A stretch of DNA of 8,226 bases from NCBI GenBank assembly GCA_014860175.1, contig JACZKF010000550.1, forward strand, positions 1-8,226. Reading direction: 5' to 3'. Below are positions 1 to 8,226 of this stretch, in pieces. Position numbers and translations under genes: made by a program. How positions within the stretch are numbered: position 1 is the first letter of the stretch; each line of letters begins with the position of its first letter. This DNA comes from Desulfuromonadales bacterium (lineage in GTDB: Bacteria; Desulfobacterota; Desulfuromonadia; Desulfuromonadales; JACZKF01). The notes beneath the pieces are model-generated. The model saw only the letters and a program-made list of their open reading frames with translations, did not search any database and was not told the DNA's origin.

Positions 1-1901
1 CTGCCCGCATCGTGGTCAAGATCGATGAAGGGGAGACGGACGAAACCGGTACCGGCGTCGACATCTACAATCTGACCAAGTTTGCCCGTTCCAACCAAAA
101 TACCTGTCTCAACCAGAAGCCGATCGTCAAGGTGGGCGACCGGGTCAAGCGCGGCGAGATCATCGCCGACGGCCCCTCCACCGAGTTCGGCGAACTGGCA
201 CTGGGGCAGAACGTCCTGGTCGCCTTCATGCCTTGGGAAGGATACAACTTCGAGGACTCGATCCTGATCTCCGAGAAGCTGGTCAAGGAAGACCGCTACA
301 CCTCGATCCACATCGAGGAGTTCGAGTGCGTCGCCCGCGACACCAAGCTCGGCAAGGAAGAGATTACCGACGACATCCCCAACTTGGGGGAAGATTCCCT
401 CAAGGACCTCGACGAAAGCGGCATCATCCGCATCGGCGCCGAGGTGAAGCCTGGCGACATCCTGGTCGGCAAGATCACCCCCAAGGGAGAAACCCAGCTC
501 TCCCCGGAGGAGAAGCTGCTGCGCGCCATCTTCGGCGAGAAGGCCGGCGATGTTCGCGACACCTCCCTGCGCGTGCCGCCGGGGGTGGAAGGGGTGGTTA
601 TCGGCGCCCGGGTCTTCTCCCGCAAAGGCTCCGACAAGGACGCCCGTACCGAGTTGATCGAGCGGGCGGAAATTGACAAGCTGCGCAAGGACGAAGCGGA
701 CGAGATCCGCATCATCCGCGACAGTGCCCGGGGGAAACTCAGGGCGATGCTGGTTGGCAAGACCTCAGCGGTGGCGGTCACCGACCCTGCCGGCGACGTG
801 CTGCTGGCTAAAGGCAAGCAGATCACCGAGGAAGGGCTGGCCCGTGTCCCCTTTCTGCAGTGGAAAGAGATCTCCCTGGCCGGCGCTGAAGAGAGCGAGG
901 AGAAGGTAGCCAACCTCTTCGCCCGTCTGGCCGAGCGGGAGGAGCTGATCCGCAACGTCTTCGACGACAAAATAGAGAAACTCAAGCGCGGCGACGACCT
1001 GCCCCCCGGGGTGATCAAGATGGTCAAGGTCTATATCGCCATCAAGCGCAAGCTGTCGGTGGGGGACAAGATGGCCGGCCGGCACGGCAACAAAGGGGTC
1101 CTGTCGCGTATCCTGCCGGAAGAGGACATGCCGTACATGGAGGATGGCACCCCGGTGCAGATCGTCCTCAACCCGCTGGGGGTCCCCTCCCGCATGAACG
1201 TCGGCCAGATCCTGGAGACCCACCTGGGGCTAGCCGCCCGCGGTTTGGGGCTGCAGATCCAGGATGTCCTCGATCGGTCCTACAGCCCGCAGGCGCTACG
1301 GCAGCAGCTCAAAGAGACCTACGGCAAAGATGAGATGTCCCGTTTCATCGATAGCTTGGGTGAAGAAGAGCTGCTTATTCTGGGCAAGCGTCTGGCTCGC
1401 GGCGTGCCGATGGCCTCACCGGTTTTCGAAGGCGTTTCGGAAAGTCAGATGAAGGCCGAGATGGCCCGTGCCGCTTGCGCCACCAGCGGCCAGATGGTCC
1501 TGTACAACGGCAAAACCGGCGATGCGTTCAAGGAGATGGTCACGGTCGGGGTGATGTACATGCTCAAGCTGCATCACCTGGTCGATGACAAGATCCACGC
1601 CCGCTCCATCGGCCCCTACAGCCTGGTCACCCAGCAGCCGCTGGGAGGCAAGGCGCAGTTCGGTGGTCAGCGGCTTGGCGAGATGGAGGTCTGGGCCATG
1701 GAAGCGTATGGCGCCGCCCACGCTCTCCAGGAGTTCCTGACCGTCAAGTCTGACGACGTGGCCGGCCGTACTCGCATCTACGAGGCGATCGTCAAAGGCA
1801 AGCACACCTTGGAGGCGGGTCTCCCCGAATCCTTCAACGTGCTGATCAAGGAGCTGCAGTCGCTCTGCCTTGATGTGGAGCTTCTCGAAGAAGAAGAATA
1901 A
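1..1901 (+). CDS. rpoB: DNA-directed RNA polymerase beta subunit, C-terminal half (5' end outside window)
   Basis: This is the 3' part of the gene for the second-largest RNA polymerase subunit, which with RpoC forms the catalytic cleft. The frame is open from position 3 (first full codon GCC) to a TAA at 1899-1901, giving 632 residues that align with E. coli beta from about residue 730 to the end at 1342. Visible landmarks are PWEGYNFEDS near 234-260, holding the Glu-Asp pair equivalent to E. coli E813/D814; GDKMAGRHGNKGV near 1062-1100, holding the two active-site lysines equivalent to K1065 (codon 1068) and K1073 (codon 1092); the HLVDDK histidine equivalent to H1237 (codon 1575); and the C-terminal clamp segment with QQPLGGKAQFGGQRLGEMEVW. 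The stretch between the first two landmarks is about 20 residues longer than in E. coli, in the lineage-variable region. The protein ends in an acidic run of glutamates. The rifampicin-binding clusters lie upstream of the window. The position 90 nt before rpoC fits an rpoBC operon. Confidence 0.98.
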   Translation, partial: ARIVVKIDEGETDETGTGVDIYNLTKFARSNQNTCLNQKPIVKVGDRVKRGEIIADGPSTEFGELALGQNVLVAFMPWEGYNFEDSILISEKLVKEDRYTSIHIEEFECVARDTKLGKEEITDDIPNLGEDSLKDLDESGIIRIGAEVKPGDILVGKITPKGETQLSPEEKLLRAIFGEKAGDVRDTSLRVPPGVEGVVIGARVFSRKGSDKDARTELIERAEIDKLRKDEADEIRIIRDSARGKLRAMLVGKTSAVAVTDPAGDVLLAKGKQITEEGLARVPFLQWKEISLAGAEESEEKVANLFARLAEREELIRNVFDDKIEKLKRGDDLPPGVIKMVKVYIAIKRKLSVGDKMAGRHGNKGVLSRILPEEDMPYMEDGTPVQIVLNPLGVPSRMNVGQILETHLGLAARGLGLQIQDVLDRSYSPQALRQQLKETYGKDEMSRFIDSLGEEELLILGKRLARGVPMASPVFEGVSESQMKAEMARAACATSGQMVLYNGKTGDAFKEMVTVGVMYMLKLHHLVDDKIHARSIGPYSLVTQQPLGGKAQFGGQRLGEMEVWAMEAYGAAHALQEFLTVKSDDVAGRTRIYEAIVKGKHTLEAGLPESFNVLIKELQSLCLDVELLEEEE

Positions 1902-1903
1902 GC

Positions 1904-1963
1904 GTCCAGCCAGCCGCGATCAGCGGTCAGGTTGCTCCCTGAAAGCGCATAGCTGGACAGCTA
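1904..1963 (+). other. Foldable inverted-repeat structure in the rpoB-rpoC spacer
   Basis: Three bases after the rpoB stop, GTCCAGC (1904-1910) is perfectly complementary to GCTGGAC (1952-1958). Inside this 7-bp outer stem sit two small hairpins: CCGC/GCGG (1914-1917 with 1923-1926, loop GATCA) and TCAGG/CCTGA (1927-1931 with 1938-1942, loop TTGCTC). Together they make a compact three-way junction. A competing hairpin, TAGCT/AGCTA (1950-1954 with 1959-1963, GGAC loop), cannot coexist with the outer stem. No T-run follows, so it does not look like a terminator. The rpoC Shine-Dalgarno lies 20 nt beyond the outer stem and stays unpaired. The complementarity is seen directly; a role in mRNA processing or in tuning rpoC translation is inference. 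Confidence 0.35.
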
Positions 1964-1977
1964 CACAACCATCCCAC

Positions 1978-1984
1978 AAGGAGG
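1978..1984 (+). promoter_or_regulatory. Strong ribosome binding site deciding the rpoC TTG start
   Basis: AAGGAGG is an almost ideal anti-16S Shine-Dalgarno. It lies 7 nt upstream of the TTG at 1992. No ATG or GTG in the RpoC frame is better placed, and the protein read from this TTG begins MEDIF, as RpoC does in relatives. The strong site probably compensates for the weak start codon and keeps beta' output matched to beta. Confidence 0.85.
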
Positions 1985-1991
1985 ATGTGTC

Positions 1992-6185
<4,194 letters not shown>

Positions 6186-6215
6186 GGATCTAACCCTATT
6201 AATCCGCGCCCTTGC

Positions 6216-6254
6216 AAAAAAGGCCTTGACAGGGTGCAGGTGTTTTGTTAATGT
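6216..6254 (+). promoter_or_regulatory. Sigma70-type promoter of the rpsL-rpsG-fusA (str) transcript
   Basis: A perfect -35 hexamer, TTGACA (6226-6231), is separated by exactly 17 bp from a -10 hexamer, TAATGT (6249-6254). The -10 has the key T1, A2 and T6 and is preceded by the extended element TGT (6246-6248). A run of six A residues (6216-6221), just upstream of the -35, resembles a proximal UP element for the RNA polymerase alpha subunit. The predicted start is near 6257-6261, giving a leader of roughly 65-70 nt before the rpsL ATG. The spacing and matches are seen directly. Promoter activity is inferred, but it fits the need for strong transcription of ribosomal protein genes. Confidence 0.75.
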
Positions 6255-6255
6255 C

Positions 6256-6284
6256 AGCGGGTTTTTCCCCGCTTGCGGGGTTTT
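6256..6284 (+). terminator. Terminator-like hairpin and competing 5' hairpin at the start of the str leader
   Basis: CCCCG (6267-6271) pairs with CGGGG (6276-6280) across a CTTG tetraloop, an all-GC 5-bp stem closed by a loop type known to be very stable in RNA. TTTT (6281-6284) and a further T-rich stretch to 6293 follow. This fits a short intrinsic terminator for transcripts arriving from rpoC. It lies downstream of the rpsL promoter rather than before it. AGCGGG (6256-6261) can pair instead with CCCGCT (6268-6273), a hairpin that excludes the first one. The stem is short and the T-run broken, so termination may be weak or conditional. For transcripts starting at about 6260 it may act mainly as a 5' protective hairpin. 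Confidence 0.5.
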
Positions 6285-6327
6285 GTGCTCTTTCACCCCA
6301 CGAATAAGCGATTCGGGAGTTATTTAG

Positions 6328-6699
6328 ATGCCGACGATTAATCAGCTGATCCGCAAAGGACGCGAAAAAAAGATTGTCAATTCCACAGCGCCGGCGCTGC
6401 GGGGAAATCCCCAGAAGCGAGGGGTATGTACCCGTGTGTACACCACTACCCCGAAGAAGCCGAACTCGGCGCTTCGCAAGGTGGCCCGTGTGCGTCTGAC
6501 CAATGGAATTGTGGTGACCTCGTATATCCCGGGGGTAGGCCACAACCTGCAGGAGCACTCGGTGGTTCTGATCCGGGGCGGCCGCGTTAAGGACCTGCCG
6601 GGCGTACGCTACCACATCGTCCGTGGGACTCTCGATCTGGCCGGTGTCAAAGGGCGGATGAAGAGTCGGTCGAAATACGGCGCCAAGCGGCCCAAATAA
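6328..6699 (+). CDS. rpsL: 30S ribosomal protein S12
   Basis: The 123-residue product matches S12 over its whole length. S12 sits at the 30S-50S interface by the decoding centre and helps monitor codon-anticodon pairing. The two conserved loops facing the A site are intact: TTPKKPNSALRK with Lys43, and GGRVKDLPG with Arg86, Lys88, Asp89 and Pro91. These are the positions where streptomycin-resistance changes arise in other bacteria, and all carry the wild-type residue, so the sequence predicts a sensitive-type allele. Asp89 is the residue that RimO methylthiolates in bacteria that have that enzyme. The ATG start follows GGGAG (6315-6319) with an 8-nt gap; the stop is TAA. It is the first gene behind the predicted promoter, 142 nt after rpoC. 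Confidence 0.99.
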   Translation: MPTINQLIRKGREKKIVNSTAPALRGNPQKRGVCTRVYTTTPKKPNSALRKVARVRLTNGIVVTSYIPGVGHNLQEHSVVLIRGGRVKDLPGVRYHIVRGTLDLAGVKGRMKSRSKYGAKRPK

Positions 6700-6719
6700 A
6701 CAGGATTTGAGAGGACGTC

Positions 6720-7190
6720 ATGCCGAGAAGAAGAGAAGTTGCCAAGCGGGTCATCATTCCCGATCCGAAATACCATGATCGTCTGGTAGCCAAGTTCATC
6801 AACTGCCTCATGCTGGACGGGAAGAAGAGCACCGCCGAGGGGATCGTCTATGGCGCCTTCGATCTGATGATCGAGCGCAGCGGCACCGAGCCCCTGGAGG
6901 CCTTCAAAAAGGCGATGGACAACGTTCGGCCGGTACTCGAGGTCAAGTCCCGTCGCGTTGGCGGCTCCACCTACCAGGTCCCCGTCGAGGTGCGTGCCGA
7001 GCGCCGCAATGCCCTGGCGATCCGCTGGATCATGACTTTCGCCCGCAAGCGCGGCGAAAAGACGATGCAGGAGCGGCTGGCCGGTGAACTGCTCGATGCG
7101 GCCAACAACCGCGGAGCTTCGGTCAAGAAACGGGAAGACACCCACAAGATGGCCGAAGCCAACAAGGCTTTCGCTCATTACCGCTGGTAA
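6720..7190 (+). CDS. rpsG: 30S ribosomal protein S7
   Basis: The 156-residue product has the usual S7 length and matches the family end to end. S7 is a primary binder of the 16S rRNA 3' domain, starts assembly of the 30S head and borders the E-site tRNA. Visible features are the basic N-terminus (MPRRREVAKR), a helical core, the beta-hairpin arm at about residues 74-92 (including GGSTYQVPVEVR) that contacts E-site tRNA and S11, the segment RWIMTFARKRGEKTM, and the conserved C-terminal HKMAEANKAFAHYRW. The ATG follows GAGAGGA (6709-6715). It starts only 20 nt after the rpsL stop, so the two genes are probably translated in close succession. In E. coli S7 represses this operon by binding the rpsL-rpsG gap; the gap here is too short for that site. 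Confidence 0.99.
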   Translation: MPRRREVAKRVIIPDPKYHDRLVAKFINCLMLDGKKSTAEGIVYGAFDLMIERSGTEPLEAFKKAMDNVRPVLEVKSRRVGGSTYQVPVEVRAERRNALAIRWIMTFARKRGEKTMQERLAGELLDAANNRGASVKKREDTHKMAEANKAFAHYRW

Positions 7191-7226
7191 ACTGGCTCCA
7201 ACCGGCTGACACCTCCGAGCCTGGAA

Positions 7227-7231
7227 AAGGA
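7227..7231 (+). promoter_or_regulatory. Ribosome binding site deciding the fusA GTG start
   Basis: AAGGA lies 8 nt before the GTG at 7240 and only 3 nt before an out-of-frame ATG at 7235. The spacing favours GTG. Translation from it gives an N-terminus (VARLVPLTRTRNIGI, first residue read as Met) that lines up with EF-G proteins of other bacteria, so GTG is taken as the true start. Confidence 0.8.
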
Positions 7232-7239
7232 AAAATGTT

Positions 7240-8226
<987 letters not shown>

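Noticed and set aside
6206..6237. Inverted repeat GCGCCC/GGGTGC flanking the A-run and -35 element of the rpsL promoter, considered as an operator.
   Set aside because: The arms are 6 bp with one G-T mismatch and lie 20 nt apart, a level expected by chance in GC-rich DNA. No known operator is matched.
7194..7221. Possible hairpin GGCTC/GAGCC in the rpsG-fusA gap, considered as a terminator or regulatory stem.
   Set aside because: It has only 5 bp with an 18-nt loop and no T-run follows, so it is too weak to call.

Overview
This window is a core housekeeping block from a GC-rich bacterium, with every gene on the + strand: the 3' part of rpoB, complete rpoC, complete rpsL and rpsG, and the 5' part of fusA. 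The best guess at origin is a member of Desulfuromonadia/Desulfuromonadales (the Geobacter/Desulfuromonas group, formerly Deltaproteobacteria). This rests on the gene order rpoB-rpoC-rpsL-rpsG-fusA with nothing between rpoC and rpsL, the RpoC N-terminus beginning MEDIF with a TTG start, the proteobacterial insertion in the RpoC trigger loop, and Geobacter-like RpoC and EF-G sequences as I remember them. The family calls are near certain; the taxon is an inference.

Layout. Positions 1-1901 hold the C-terminal half of the RNA polymerase beta subunit. Positions 1902-1991 are a 90-nt spacer with a foldable inverted-repeat structure and a strong Shine-Dalgarno. Positions 1992-6185 are full-length RpoC (beta'). 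Positions 6186-6327 are a 142-nt spacer that carries a well-formed sigma70-type promoter (TTGACA, 17 bp, extended -10) followed at once by a GC-rich hairpin and a short T-run. Positions 6328-6699 encode S12, 6720-7190 encode S7, and 7240 to the end encodes the G domain and the start of domain II of EF-G, from a GTG start.

How the genes work together. RpoB and RpoC form the catalytic cleft of RNA polymerase. S12, S7 and EF-G are ribosomal components and the translocase of the classical str operon. The promoter in front of rpsL indicates that the str genes have their own transcription start, while read-through from rpoBC also remains possible through a weak or conditional terminator. All reading frames are intact and all catalytic and metal-binding residues checked are present, so nothing suggests a pseudogene, horizontal transfer or a mobile element.

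I find no undescribed biological system here. The points worth a second look are small and regulatory: mutually exclusive hairpins at the start of the str transcript, a branched fold in the rpoB-rpoC spacer, an rpsL-rpsG gap too short for an E. coli-type S7 operator, a decoy ATG minigene over the fusA start, and a 4.4-kb antisense open frame caused by the complete absence of three codons from rpoC.
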